This document shows, piece after piece, positions 14,177-22,280 of a stretch of DNA of 25,556 nucleotides; the stretch's first letter is position 1; every line of letters begins with the position of its first letter. The translations under genes and the position numbers were made by a program. The stretch spans positions 1 to 25,556 of the forward strand of contig JBDHUV010000003.1 in the NCBI GenBank assembly GCA_039809365.1, written 5' to 3'. The notes under the pieces are model-generated. The model was not told the DNA's origin, ran no database searches, and saw only the letters and a program-made list of their open reading frames with translations. Source of the DNA: JBDHUV01 sp039809365 (GTDB taxonomy: Bacteria; Patescibacteriota; Microgenomatia; Levybacterales; GWA1-39-11).

Positions 14177-15806
14177 CGATAATTTCTCCTATGTTGCGTA
14201 AGATTGGTGTACGCGAACTAAATTTTTTCACCACTGCAAGTATATAGTATGCTTCACGGATTTCAAGTAACCAAGTGAAGAAAAGAAAAGAAAGCAACCC
14301 AAAGAATGAAGATATTCCAGTTAAAATTATAAGATTAATAGTTCTTGTGGTATCAAAAACAAGTTGATCAAGAAGTTTTATGGGAATATAAAGAGAAAAA
14401 CCCATAATAAACGTTGCTATTAAAATTTTTGCAAGACTCACACTCATCTCTAGCTTCGGTAAACGAACATGCCAATGGAGCGCTACTAACATAAGTATTG
14501 CACTCAATATATTTGAAACAGATAATGAGAGAGCTAAAAAGTAAACAGGCTTGTGTAATATCATAACGAAGAGATAGGACAAAGAGACATTTACAGCTAC
14601 AGAAATTGCAGTAATAATAAACGGAGTACGAGTATTCTTTAATGCAAAAAATGCCCTAGATAACAAGTACATAAGAGACTGCGCTGCTATAGAAAGAGAT
14701 AAACACGCAAGTGTCATTCCTGTTGTAACGGTTGCATCCCAGTCAAATGCATCTACTCCATATACTAAACGAACTATAGGAATTCTTAAAACAATAAAAA
14801 GAACGCTAATGGGAAGCGTTAAGTACAAAATTTGGTTAATAGAGGGAATAAGAATAGATAAAAACTCTTTTGTGTCTTTAGACTTCTTAGAAAGTGATGG
14901 GAAAGTAGCTTGAGCAATTGAAAGTCCGAAAAGATTAACAGGAGCAAACCATAATGTCTGCGCAAACTCTAAAACCGCAATACTTTTTGCAGAAATAAAT
15001 GAAACAAAATACACATTTGTTGCAAGAATAGACAACTGTACTAACAATGCAGTTGCTGAACGAGGAATCATCAAATGCAAAACAGTTTTTACTTCATCTA
15101 CTACTTCAAATACTACTCTGAATTTATACCCAGATTTTGCAAGGAGAGGAATCTGTAAAACAAAATATAAAAATGCCCCTATAAAAACTCCGACAACTGC
15201 TCCGTGTATACCTAGATACGGCTCGAGTAAAAGCACTCCAATAATAATCCCTAGGTTATATAAAGCAAGAGCTATCCCTGGAAGAAGAAAATGCTGGAGT
15301 GACTGTAATATCCCTGTAGCAACAGTCCCAAGAATAAAAAATATTTGAGAAAAAATAACGATTCTAGTTATTGAAGTCATTAATGCAAGCTCTTCAGAAG
15401 ACAATCCTGGAGCTATTAAAGAAGTAATCTGAGATGCAAATATTGCAATGATAATCGCAAAGAAGACATACACTGTCGTTCCTAAAGTCATAATAGATGA
15501 AGCAAATTTATTTGCAGCTTTTGTATCATCTTTAAGCAAATAATCTGAAAAAACAGGAATGAAAGCAGAGGCTAACGCACTTGCAATAAAGACTTGGAAA
15601 ATGAACTCTGGTATTTTAAATGCAGCAAAAAATACGCCCAGTTGCCCCATTGATTCACCGTACATGATTGCAAACACTCTATATTTAATAAACCCGAGTA
15701 AATAAGCAAACCACGTTGTAAGCATAATGAAAAATGCAGCTGAAAAAATGCTGGTTTGCTTTGAGGTTATTGCACCTAATCCTTTTTTAAGTAAGCCTTT
15801 TACCAT
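14154..15806 (-). CDS. murJ: Lipid II flippase MurJ (MviN family)
   Basis: This 550-residue polytopic MOP-superfamily protein moves the peptidoglycan precursor lipid II across the membrane. The family signature is clear in the first third: RVFAIMYGESMGQLGVFFAAFKIPEFIFQVFIASALASAFIPVFSDYL, and later NLFGLSIAQATFPSLS. About 14 membrane helices are expected over the length, slightly longer than the roughly 510 residues of E. coli. The start at 15806 (MVKGLLKKGLGAITSKQTSIFSAAFF) is preferred over the in-frame ATG at 15908, because the extra 34 residues look non-conserved and cover a GC-rich hairpin. The gene is divergent from rpsT and overlaps lepA at its 3' end. It implies a peptidoglycan wall. 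Confidence 0.92.
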   Translation of the reverse strand: MVKGLLKKGLGAITSKQTSIFSAAFFIMLTTWFAYLLGFIKYRVFAIMYGESMGQLGVFFAAFKIPEFIFQVFIASALASAFIPVFSDYLLKDDTKAANKFASSIMTLGTTVYVFFAIIIAIFASQITSLIAPGLSSEELALMTSITRIVIFSQIFFILGTVATGILQSLQHFLLPGIALALYNLGIIIGVLLLEPYLGIHGAVVGVFIGAFLYFVLQIPLLAKSGYKFRVVFEVVDEVKTVLHLMIPRSATALLVQLSILATNVYFVSFISAKSIAVLEFAQTLWFAPVNLFGLSIAQATFPSLSKKSKDTKEFLSILIPSINQILYLTLPISVLFIVLRIPIVRLVYGVDAFDWDATVTTGMTLACLSLSIAAQSLMYLLSRAFFALKNTRTPFIITAISVAVNVSLSYLFVMILHKPVYFLALSLSVSNILSAILMLVALHWHVRLPKLEMSVSLAKILIATFIMGFSLYIPIKLLDQLVFDTTRTINLIILTGISSFFGLLSFLFFTWLLEIREAYYILAVVKKFSSRTPILRNIGEIIDGPKLNT

Positions 15807-15826
15807 ATCATCACTATCTATATTTT

Positions 15827-15845
15827 CCCGCACTTTGAATGCGGG
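15827..15845. other. GC-rich inverted repeat between murJ and rpsT
   Basis: CCCGCA (15827-15832) and TGCGGG (15840-15845) pair perfectly around a 7-base loop. A stem this GC-rich is conspicuous in such AT-rich DNA. It lies about 20 bp upstream of the murJ start, in its probable leader, and about 40 bp upstream of the rpsT -35. It could be a leader hairpin for murJ or an operator. Confidence 0.4.
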
Positions 15846-15887
15846 TCTTTCTACGGGAGTTTTTAGCCACAAAAATCCTGTCTCCTG

Positions 15888-15916
15888 TTGTGTTCTTAAG
15901 TATATCATGGTAGAAT
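15888..15916 (+). promoter_or_regulatory. rpsT promoter, leaderless type
   Basis: TTGTGT (15888-15893) is followed after 17 bp by TAGAAT (15911-15916), preceded by TGG (extended -10). Only 6 nt separate the -10 from the rpsT ATG, so the mRNA should start at or next to the start codon. Confidence 0.55.
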
Positions 15917-15922
15917 ACGCCT

Positions 15923-16198
15923 ATGCCAGTAATTAAATCTGCAATTAAAAAATTAAGAAAAGACCGTGCTCGAGAAATAAGAAACGATGAGTTTCGAAAA
16001 GAGTTGCGGGATGCATTACGTGCTGTAAAGAAAAACACTCAAGATGTTAAGGTTCTTCAAACAGCCTATTCTGTGGTAGACAAAGCTACAAAAAGAAACC
16101 TATTACACCCTAATAAAGCTGCTAGAATGAAATCACAGATTGCAAAAACAATCAAACCCGTTGCTTCAACAAAATCTAAGAAAACAGTCTCAGCGTAA
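15923..16198 (+). CDS. rpsT: Ribosomal protein bS20
   Basis: This 91-residue, highly basic helical protein of the small subunit binds 16S rRNA. The sequence matches bS20 from end to end: KSAIKKLRKDRAREIRN near the start, DALRAVKKN in the middle, and VDKATKRNLLHPNKAARMKSQIAK as the C-terminal signature, with a lysine-rich tail. It has its own extended -10 promoter giving a leaderless start. The next gene has a separate promoter 65 bp downstream, so rpsT appears monocistronic, although no hairpin terminator is seen in the gap. Confidence 0.96.
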   Translation: MPVIKSAIKKLRKDRAREIRNDEFRKELRDALRAVKKNTQDVKVLQTAYSVVDKATKRNLLHPNKAARMKSQIAKTIKPVASTKSKKTVSA

Positions 16199-16223
16199 CT
16201 TTCTTTCTACCCTCAATTTATCT

Positions 16224-16253
16224 TTGACAAACGTCTCAAAAATCAACTACACT
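16224..16253 (+). promoter_or_regulatory. Promoter of the PilN/PilO-like operon
   Basis: Consensus TTGACA (16224-16229) is followed after 18 bp by TACACT (16248-16253). Transcription would start near 16260, leaving about 4 nt before the ATG at 16264. There is no Shine-Dalgarno. It probably drives the rightward operon through at least 19298. Confidence 0.55.
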
Positions 16254-16263
16254 GATATGTAGT

Positions 16264-16896
16264 ATGCCTGCGGAATCAGAAGATAAAAATAGCTTTAAAC
16301 CACTACAAGAAGATTCAAAAAGTATTCCTGTCAAACCGACATCTATTAACTTGTCTGGAAAACCAAAAGAATCAAATACTACATTATTCTATAAATGGAC
16401 ACTCCAGATAGGTCGTATTGTTATCGTATTAACTGAGCTTATTGCTCTTTCAGCACTCGGATATAGATTTATTATCGATAGACAGATTGCAGATCTTAAT
16501 GACCAGATACAAAGACAGATCGTGTTCGTCCGGAGTGAGGAACAAAATGAAAAAAGATTTAGAAGTATCCAAGATAAACTTGCAGTTATTAAATCTATAA
16601 AAAATGATACTGACGCAAAAGTTCAGATTATGAACACACTCCTTAATAGTGCAAATGAAGGAGTTTTTACAACAGACAGCATTGCTGTTAATAAAAATGT
16701 CATTTCTTTAAATGGAATGACTTCATCAGTTTTCTCTCTTAATAACTTCGTTGAGTCATTGAAAACAAATAATTTTATTAAATCTATAAATATAGCAGAG
16801 ATTACAAGTGGAGATGCAGGAATTATCTTCAAACTCAATATAACTCTTGCTGCTGTACCTGAAGAGATGACAGATACATCTGTACAAAATCAATAA
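16264..16896 (+). CDS. PilN-like type IV pilus assembly protein
   Basis: The 210-residue bitopic protein has the PilN layout: a cytoplasmic N-terminal segment of about 45 residues containing SINLSGKP (27-34), comparable to the INLLP motif by which PilN binds PilM; one membrane helix (about 50-70); a coiled-coil stretch (about 72-112, DRQIADLNDQIQRQIVFVRSEEQ); and a small alpha/beta periplasmic-type domain (about 135-197). PilN and PilO form the inner-membrane alignment complex of type IV pili. The next gene, PilO-like, starts on the last base of this stop codon (TAATG). No pilM, pilB, pilC or pilin gene lies in the window. The assignment rests on architecture and context, not strong sequence identity. 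Confidence 0.65.
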   Translation: MPAESEDKNSFKPLQEDSKSIPVKPTSINLSGKPKESNTTLFYKWTLQIGRIVIVLTELIALSALGYRFIIDRQIADLNDQIQRQIVFVRSEEQNEKRFRSIQDKLAVIKSIKNDTDAKVQIMNTLLNSANEGVFTTDSIAVNKNVISLNGMTSSVFSLNNFVESLKTNNFIKSINIAEITSGDAGIIFKLNITLAAVPEEMTDTSVQNQ

Positions 16897-17519
16897 TGAA
16901 AGACACAAAACTCAATTTTAAAGAACTATTTAAGATTTACTCGAAAAAATATCCTGAGTTATTTAAGTTCTATGAACGCCAACGTACTATCAGTTATATT
17001 TTTATTATTCTCACACTTTTTACGGTGTCTTTCTTTGGTATTTTTGCAATTATGCCTACACTTTCAACCATTACTACACTTAAAAAACAGAAAGCAGATA
17101 ATGAACTGGTAGCACAAAAGCTAAAAACAAAGCTTAATAATTTAAATCAATTAAAACAGTTATATTCAGCAAATACAGGAGCAATCCAAAAAGTAGATGC
17201 TGCAATTCCTGAGACTGCTCAGATTCCAATCGTCGTTAAAAAAGTTGAAGCACTTGCTCAACAAAATAACCTTTTTATTTCTAATATAGTGACAGGACCT
17301 ATTACACTATATCCAACTGAGAATAAAACTCCTCCTTTATACTCCTACACCCTCAGTATGTCTCTTATTGGGGACACACAAAATATTAATTCATTTATCT
17401 CTCAAATTATTAATTTAGATAGAATTATAGGAATAGAGACAATAGGCTCAGGAGCAACAAATGAAAATCGATCGGAAGTAGTAATAACAGGAAGGGTATT
17501 TTTCTATGCAACAAAGTAG
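16896..17519 (+). CDS. PilO-like type IV pilus assembly protein
   Basis: The 207-residue bitopic protein has a cytoplasmic N-terminus, one helix (about 33-53), a coiled coil (about 58-90, rich in K/Q/L), and a C-terminal ferredoxin-like domain including IPETAQIPIVVKKVEALAQQNNL (104-126) and YSYTLSMSLIGDTQNINSFISQI. The IP..xIP..LxxLAxxxxL pattern is typical of PilO, partner of PilN in the inner-membrane complex of type IV pili. It overlaps the PilN-like gene by one base, and the next gene by 14 bp. As for its partner, the call rests on layout, pattern and order. Confidence 0.7.
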   Translation: MKDTKLNFKELFKIYSKKYPELFKFYERQRTISYIFIILTLFTVSFFGIFAIMPTLSTITTLKKQKADNELVAQKLKTKLNNLNQLKQLYSANTGAIQKVDAAIPETAQIPIVVKKVEALAQQNNLFISNIVTGPITLYPTENKTPPLYSYTLSMSLIGDTQNINSFISQIINLDRIIGIETIGSGATNENRSEVVITGRVFFYATK

Positions 17520-17892
17520 ATTTACAAAAAACATTTTATATATTGCTATTTTTACAACAGTTGTTGTAATTACATGGGTTGCATCCACTGTATGGTATGC
17601 ACTCACGAATCCAACTGTCCCTGCAGATACAAGTAAATATACTACCCCTATAGAGGCAAACTTCGATATGGAAACATTACAACAACTAGAGGGCAGAATC
17701 TCTTTACCTGTAGATCTTTCTCAACAAGGAAATTATATAACAGATCCTAATGAAACAAGGTCAAGCTCACCGAGTGCAGATGTTCTTATAGATCAGCCTA
17801 CTCCTTCGCAAGACCAACCAGTACTTGGTGAGGAGGCACCTTTACCACCTGATAATACACAGACTGTCTCTCCACAAAATAACGCACTCTAA
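17506..17892 (+). CDS. Small anchored protein in the pilus operon, unknown function
   Basis: I do not recognise this 128-residue protein. It has a short basic start, one membrane helix (about 11-33) and an acidic Pro/Ser/Gln-rich extracytoplasmic part with a recognisable segment TTPIEANFDMETLQQLEGRISLPVDL (45-71). The tail from about 84 is low-complexity. The start overlaps the PilO-like gene by 14 bp and is preceded by AGGAAGGG, a usable Shine-Dalgarno. Position after PilN- and PilO-like genes suggests a PilP-like role bridging the complex to outer parts, but no PilP domain is visible and the ordinary Gram-negative secretin context is absent. Confidence 0.6.
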   Translation: MQQSRFTKNILYIAIFTTVVVITWVASTVWYALTNPTVPADTSKYTTPIEANFDMETLQQLEGRISLPVDLSQQGNYITDPNETRSSSPSADVLIDQPTPSQDQPVLGEEAPLPPDNTQTVSPQNNAL

Positions 17893-17894
17893 CT

Positions 17895-19298
17895 ATGAAA
17901 AAACCAATATGGGACATACGAATACCAACCCTTTTTGCATTACTTCTCGCTGCAGGAAGTATTTTTGTGACTGGATTTTTTCTCCAACAACGCACATCTT
18001 TTACAGGAAAAGCTTCTCAAGAGGCTGGCCCTGCAAACATTATCGTAACTGACATAACAGACACATCATTTACTGTTGCATTCACTACAATAAGTCCTGC
18101 TGCCTCTGGTATAAAAGTCTCTGGACCATCTTTACCAGGATCTGTTTTCTATGCATCAACAAGTCAAGAAGAGTATGTAACACATCGCATAACCGTTCCA
18201 AATCTTTCTCCTCAAACAGAGTATAGTTTTGAAATTATTACACAAGGAAAAACACTTTTGGATAATGGACATCCATATATAGTAAAAACAGGCACATCTT
18301 TTGAAGAGGAGCCTTCCCCATACATAATAAATGGGACAATTATTACACCTGATGGGGAAAATGCCAGTAATGTTTTAGTGACCCTCTCAAGTGAAGGGAC
18401 ACAAGCACTCAGTACTATTACAGACCAAGATGGTAAATTCTCTTTAGATATTGGGAAAATAAAATCTCCAGATCTTTCACAGTATGCTACATTAACTGAA
18501 TCAACAGTTTTTATACTTAACGCATACTATAGAGATCTTTCTTCAAGAGTGCAAATACAAAATAGAAATATTTCAGATATTCCTCCAATAACTCTTTCTC
18601 AAAATTATGATTTTGGACAAGCAGATGAAGAGCCTATAATTGCAACTTCAGAAAGTCAATTTAATTTTCCAATTCCATCAAAAACATATTCTTCATTTAC
18701 TGTTTCTTTTCCATCTGAGAATCAGTCATTGATTGATAACAAACCAGTCATCAGAGGAACCGCTTTGCCCCGATCTGAAGTCCAACTAACCATAAACGGA
18801 CAATTATCTCAATCTGTTCTGGTAAACTCATCAGGAATGTGGCAGTTTAGACCTCAAGAAGAGCTTCCACAAGGTGAAAATACTGTTCTTGTTAATGCAA
18901 AAGATTCGCTTGGAATTAAAAGAACAATTACCCGTGTGTTTAGTGTTTTTCCATCTGGATCACAAGTTATTCAAAGTGCTTCACCTTCTGCCTCACTTAC
19001 TCCAACGGTAACCGTGACTTCAACTCCTAGTCCAACTTCTGCCCCAACTGTTACAACAACTATTACCCCTTCACCATCTGCTTCTATAACTCAGACTCCT
19101 TCTCCTTCACCCACTCCAACGGCCACGATAACACCGACACCTACTACTTCTATTATCACAGACACTCCCATCCCAACAGTTCAGCCTATTATTACTATTA
19201 CTCCAACTCCTCCAGGAAGTTTAACAACCGTCTTGATAACTTTCACCTCTGTTATACTAATCATTGTCGGAACAACACTTTTATTTATTTTAGGCTAA
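17895..19298 (+). CDS. Surface protein with FN3 and Ig-like domains and a long Thr/Pro stalk
   Basis: The 467-residue protein reads in order: an anchor helix (10-31), a juxtamembrane segment FFLQQRTSFTGKAS (28-41), an FN3 domain (about 46-134; NIIVTDITDTSFTVAFTT..VPNLSPQTEYSFEI), a carboxypeptidase-regulatory/CNA-B-like domain (about 143-236; INGTIITPDGENASNVLVTL..TDQDGKFSLDI), a bacterial Ig-like domain (about 265-351), a Thr/Pro/Ser stalk of some 85 residues (355-440), and a C-terminal helix (443-466) introduced by PGS. It follows the small pilus-operon protein by 2 bp, so it is probably cotranscribed, suggesting an adhesin working with the appendage or an envelope scaffold. The stalk is a plausible O-glycosylation target. 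The ligand is unknown. Confidence 0.85.
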   Translation: MKKPIWDIRIPTLFALLLAAGSIFVTGFFLQQRTSFTGKASQEAGPANIIVTDITDTSFTVAFTTISPAASGIKVSGPSLPGSVFYASTSQEEYVTHRITVPNLSPQTEYSFEIITQGKTLLDNGHPYIVKTGTSFEEEPSPYIINGTIITPDGENASNVLVTLSSEGTQALSTITDQDGKFSLDIGKIKSPDLSQYATLTESTVFILNAYYRDLSSRVQIQNRNISDIPPITLSQNYDFGQADEEPIIATSESQFNFPIPSKTYSSFTVSFPSENQSLIDNKPVIRGTALPRSEVQLTINGQLSQSVLVNSSGMWQFRPQEELPQGENTVLVNAKDSLGIKRTITRVFSVFPSGSQVIQSASPSASLTPTVTVTSTPSPTSAPTVTTTITPSPSASITQTPSPSPTPTATITPTPTTSIITDTPIPTVQPIITITPTPPGSLTTVLITFTSVILIIVGTTLLFILG

Positions 19299-19299
19299 T

Positions 19300-20592
19300 A
19301 TGAAAATAGGAATTATTGGTGCAGGATTTACAGGACTTGCTGCAGGATATTATTTGCAACAACAAGGACATGACGTAACAATTATTGAAAAGGATTCTCA
19401 ACCTGGAGGACTTGCAATAGGATATTCTCAAAAAGAATGGGACTGGACACTTGAACATCATTATCACCACTGGTTTACGAATGATGACTCTATTCTTTCT
19501 CTTGCCAAAGAGGTCGGTTATCCAGTTATAACGAAACGACCAAAAACATCTGTATATATACAGGGAGATCTTTATCAACTTGATTCACCAATTAAACTTT
19601 TAACCTTTCCTAAATTATCTTTTTTAGAAAGATTCCGTATGGCAGGAATATTTGCTATTTTATTCCGATTTAACCCGTTTTGGAAACCACTTGAGAACTT
19701 AAAAGTAACACAATTACTCCCTCGTCTCATAGGGAAGAAAGCCTATACACTGATTTGGGAACCACAACTTATCAATAAAATGGGGGTGTTTGTAAACTCA
19801 ATCTCATTAGTTTGGTTTTGGGCACGTATAAAAAAAAGAACTACTTCTCTTGCTTATCCTAAAAAAGGATTTTTACCATTTGCCCAATATTTGTCTGAAA
19901 CGATAAAAAAACAAGGGGGAGAGATCCATTACAACACAGAAACAAAAAATATAATAAAGAAGGAGAATAAAACAGTTGTCATATCACAAAATAAATTAAA
20001 AGAAAAAGAGTGGATATTCGATCGAGTTATCGTAACACTCCCTACTCATCTTTTTACCGCACTTACTCCAGATTTACCAACAGAATATAAAAAGAGTCTT
20101 ACAAAATTACAAGGATTAGGCGCAACCAATTTAATTCTTAGACTAAAAAAACCATTGTTAGAAGATGGGACATACTGGCTTAGTGTATGTGATACAAAAT
20201 CTCACATTATGGTAATTGTAGAGCACACAAATTTTATAGCTCCAAAACATTACAATAACGAGCATATTGTGTATATAGGAAATTATATGCCTGTTACAGA
20301 TAAGAAATTTACTGCAAGTGATAAAGACCTTTTGTCTCTTTACCATCCATTTCTAGAAAAACTACATCCAGGGTATAAAAAGATGATGATTGATTATGAT
20401 GTTTTCCGTGCTCCATTTGCTCAACCAATTGTACCTGCAAAATACTCAGAGATGATCCCACCATTTAAAACTCCTCTCAAAGGTATCTATCTTGCAAACA
20501 TGCAACAAGTATATCCATGGGATAGGGGGACAAACTATGCTGTGGAGCTTGGAAAAAAAATTGCAACAGTTGTAGATAAAGACTCATTGTAA
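19300..20592 (+). CDS. FAD-dependent amine-oxidase-fold oxidoreductase (HemY/UGM-like)
   Basis: This 430-residue flavoprotein has the dinucleotide-binding motif GAGFTG (7-12), ribose-binding E30 (VTIIEKD) and PGG (36-38), followed by an amine-oxidase/protoporphyrinogen-oxidase-type substrate domain. The C-terminal FAD segment is GIYLANMQQVYPWDRGTNYAVELGKKIA. Family members oxidise amines, porphyrinogens or carotenoids, and related folds isomerise UDP-galactopyranose. No heme or carotenoid genes are nearby. It starts 1 bp after the FN3 surface protein and 28 bp before three GT39 enzymes, so a sugar- or lipid-modifying role is more likely here than heme synthesis. That is inference; the reaction cannot be read from the sequence. 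Confidence 0.8.
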   Translation: MKIGIIGAGFTGLAAGYYLQQQGHDVTIIEKDSQPGGLAIGYSQKEWDWTLEHHYHHWFTNDDSILSLAKEVGYPVITKRPKTSVYIQGDLYQLDSPIKLLTFPKLSFLERFRMAGIFAILFRFNPFWKPLENLKVTQLLPRLIGKKAYTLIWEPQLINKMGVFVNSISLVWFWARIKKRTTSLAYPKKGFLPFAQYLSETIKKQGGEIHYNTETKNIIKKENKTVVISQNKLKEKEWIFDRVIVTLPTHLFTALTPDLPTEYKKSLTKLQGLGATNLILRLKKPLLEDGTYWLSVCDTKSHIMVIVEHTNFIAPKHYNNEHIVYIGNYMPVTDKKFTASDKDLLSLYHPFLEKLHPGYKKMMIDYDVFRAPFAQPIVPAKYSEMIPPFKTPLKGIYLANMQQVYPWDRGTNYAVELGKKIATVVDKDSL

Positions 20593-20620
20593 ATATACTG
20601 AACTTACTATCTTCAATCTC

Positions 20621-22279
20621 ATGAAAAAATTATATATAAATTTTTCCTTAGGAATACTTCTTATCATTGGAGCTCTACTCAGATTTTATGATCTCAATTG
20701 GGGAGCTCCATTTTATTTTCATCCTGATGAAAGAAATATCGCTTCATCAATAAGCAACATACACCTTATTCAGAATTTAAACCCACATTTCTTTGCATAC
20801 GGAAGTTTACCTATTTACATTACATACTTCGTAGGAGTACTTGCCAATTACTTTGTTTCATTTTTTGGAAATGTTCAAGACATTTTTCATGTCTCATTTG
20901 AGAGCGCAATTATAATTAGTAGATTTTTCTCAGCACTCCTATCACTTGGTACTATTTTCCTTCTCTATAAAACTGCAAGAATTTTTCTGAATAAAAAATA
21001 CTCTTTATTTACTGCATCCCTTGCTACGGGAAGTGTGGGTTTAATTCAGTATGCGCACTTTGGTACATTTGAAATGTATCTAACATTTTTTTCTCTTCTG
21101 TTGTTATATATACTCTTAGAGTATATAACCTCATTCCGCTATAGATATTTTATTTACTCACTAATAGTTATAGGAACTCTTTGTTCTATAAAAATATCTT
21201 CTCTTGTTTTATTTCCAATTCCTTTTATTATTCTAATATACAAACTTTTTAAAGGAGAAAATATTACATCTCAATTAATGAGAAGTGTTTTCCCAAAAAT
21301 ATTGGCTTCATTCGTAATAGGAATATTTTTATTTATGACAATTTTTGTTATAACAAATCCATTCTCACTTTTAGATTTCAAATCATTTTATAACAGCATC
21401 TCGTATGAATCAGATGTCGCAACTGGATCTTTATCCGTTTTTTATACGGGTACTTTTAATAATACCGTTCCTATCCTTTTCCAGTTTATGTATGTTCTCC
21501 CATTTTTACTTAATCCAATTGTATGGATATTTGTCCTCCCTTCACTTGCTATTATTTGTTTTAAAAGTATCAAAAAAGATAGTGACAAGTTAAAACTTCT
21601 TATTGTTTTCTTTTTATTCTTATTTATCCCTCAAGCTATTCTATTTGTAAAATGGACACGATATATGGTTCCCACACTCCCTATTTTATATCTTATTATT
21701 GTAATAGGAATATATGAAGCACAAAAATTATTTAAATTTAAACAGAGAGTTGGGAGAGTTGTTTTTGCCATAGTAATTTTATTTCTTATAATCTCAACAG
21801 AGATTTGGACATTTGCTTTTATAAAGACTGTATATATCGATCCTGATACAAGAATTAGTGCAGCAGAAGAAATGAGAAACTTGAAAGACACATCAACTAT
21901 AGTTTTATCTGAATCATATGATTTAGGAATTACTCCATTTAATGAAATATTTTCTTCGATCAAGCTATTTGACTTTTATGGTCTTGAGACAAATACAGAT
22001 CTCCAAGAAGACCTTCCAAGTTTAGTTTCTCAAAGTGATATATTAATTCTTCCAAGCCAAAGAATAGTTAAATCACGAATTTTAAATAAAAGTAAGTTTC
22101 CACACGGATATAAATTCTATCAATCTCTGTTATCATCATCTCAATTTACCGAAATATATAAAACACCTTGTGACTTCTGGTGTTCTCTTCTGTATCTTGG
22201 AGATCCAATATATGGAGTAGAAGATACAGCAAATGTATTCGATAGACCAACTGTTACAATTTATAGGATAGGACAGTAG
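20621..22279 (+). CDS. GT39-family (PMT_2-like) membrane glycosyltransferase, paralogue 1
   Basis: The 552-residue polytopic GT-C enzyme has an N-terminal helix ending LLRFYDLNWG, then the loop FHPDERN (33-39) carrying the acidic catalytic motif of the PMT/ArnT group, and NPHFFAYGSLPIY (54-66) in the first extracytoplasmic loop. About ten helices follow, then a C-terminal soluble domain of roughly 130 residues with C517/C521 and ending DRPTVTIYRIGQ. Such enzymes transfer sugars from polyprenyl-phosphate donors outside the membrane; the closest well-known members O-mannosylate proteins. It is followed after 1 bp by a clear paralogue. A weak -10 (TACTAT, 20605-20610) precedes the ATG. The acceptor is unknown. 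Confidence 0.85.
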   Translation: MKKLYINFSLGILLIIGALLRFYDLNWGAPFYFHPDERNIASSISNIHLIQNLNPHFFAYGSLPIYITYFVGVLANYFVSFFGNVQDIFHVSFESAIIISRFFSALLSLGTIFLLYKTARIFLNKKYSLFTASLATGSVGLIQYAHFGTFEMYLTFFSLLLLYILLEYITSFRYRYFIYSLIVIGTLCSIKISSLVLFPIPFIILIYKLFKGENITSQLMRSVFPKILASFVIGIFLFMTIFVITNPFSLLDFKSFYNSISYESDVATGSLSVFYTGTFNNTVPILFQFMYVLPFLLNPIVWIFVLPSLAIICFKSIKKDSDKLKLLIVFFLFLFIPQAILFVKWTRYMVPTLPILYLIIVIGIYEAQKLFKFKQRVGRVVFAIVILFLIISTEIWTFAFIKTVYIDPDTRISAAEEMRNLKDTSTIVLSESYDLGITPFNEIFSSIKLFDFYGLETNTDLQEDLPSLVSQSDILILPSQRIVKSRILNKSKFPHGYKFYQSLLSSSQFTEIYKTPCDFWCSLLYLGDPIYGVEDTANVFDRPTVTIYRIGQ

Positions 22280-22280
22280 T

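Noticed and set aside
15807..15908. Upstream in-frame start for murJ adding 34 residues
   Set aside because: The extension is unlike MurJ N-termini, contains the GC-rich inverted repeat and would overlap the rpsT promoter.
18957..19217. Possible tandem repeat or CRISPR-like array in the Thr/Pro stalk region
   Set aside because: The repetition is at the amino acid level (TPSP, TPTP) with no regular DNA unit or spacer; it is a coding low-complexity stalk.
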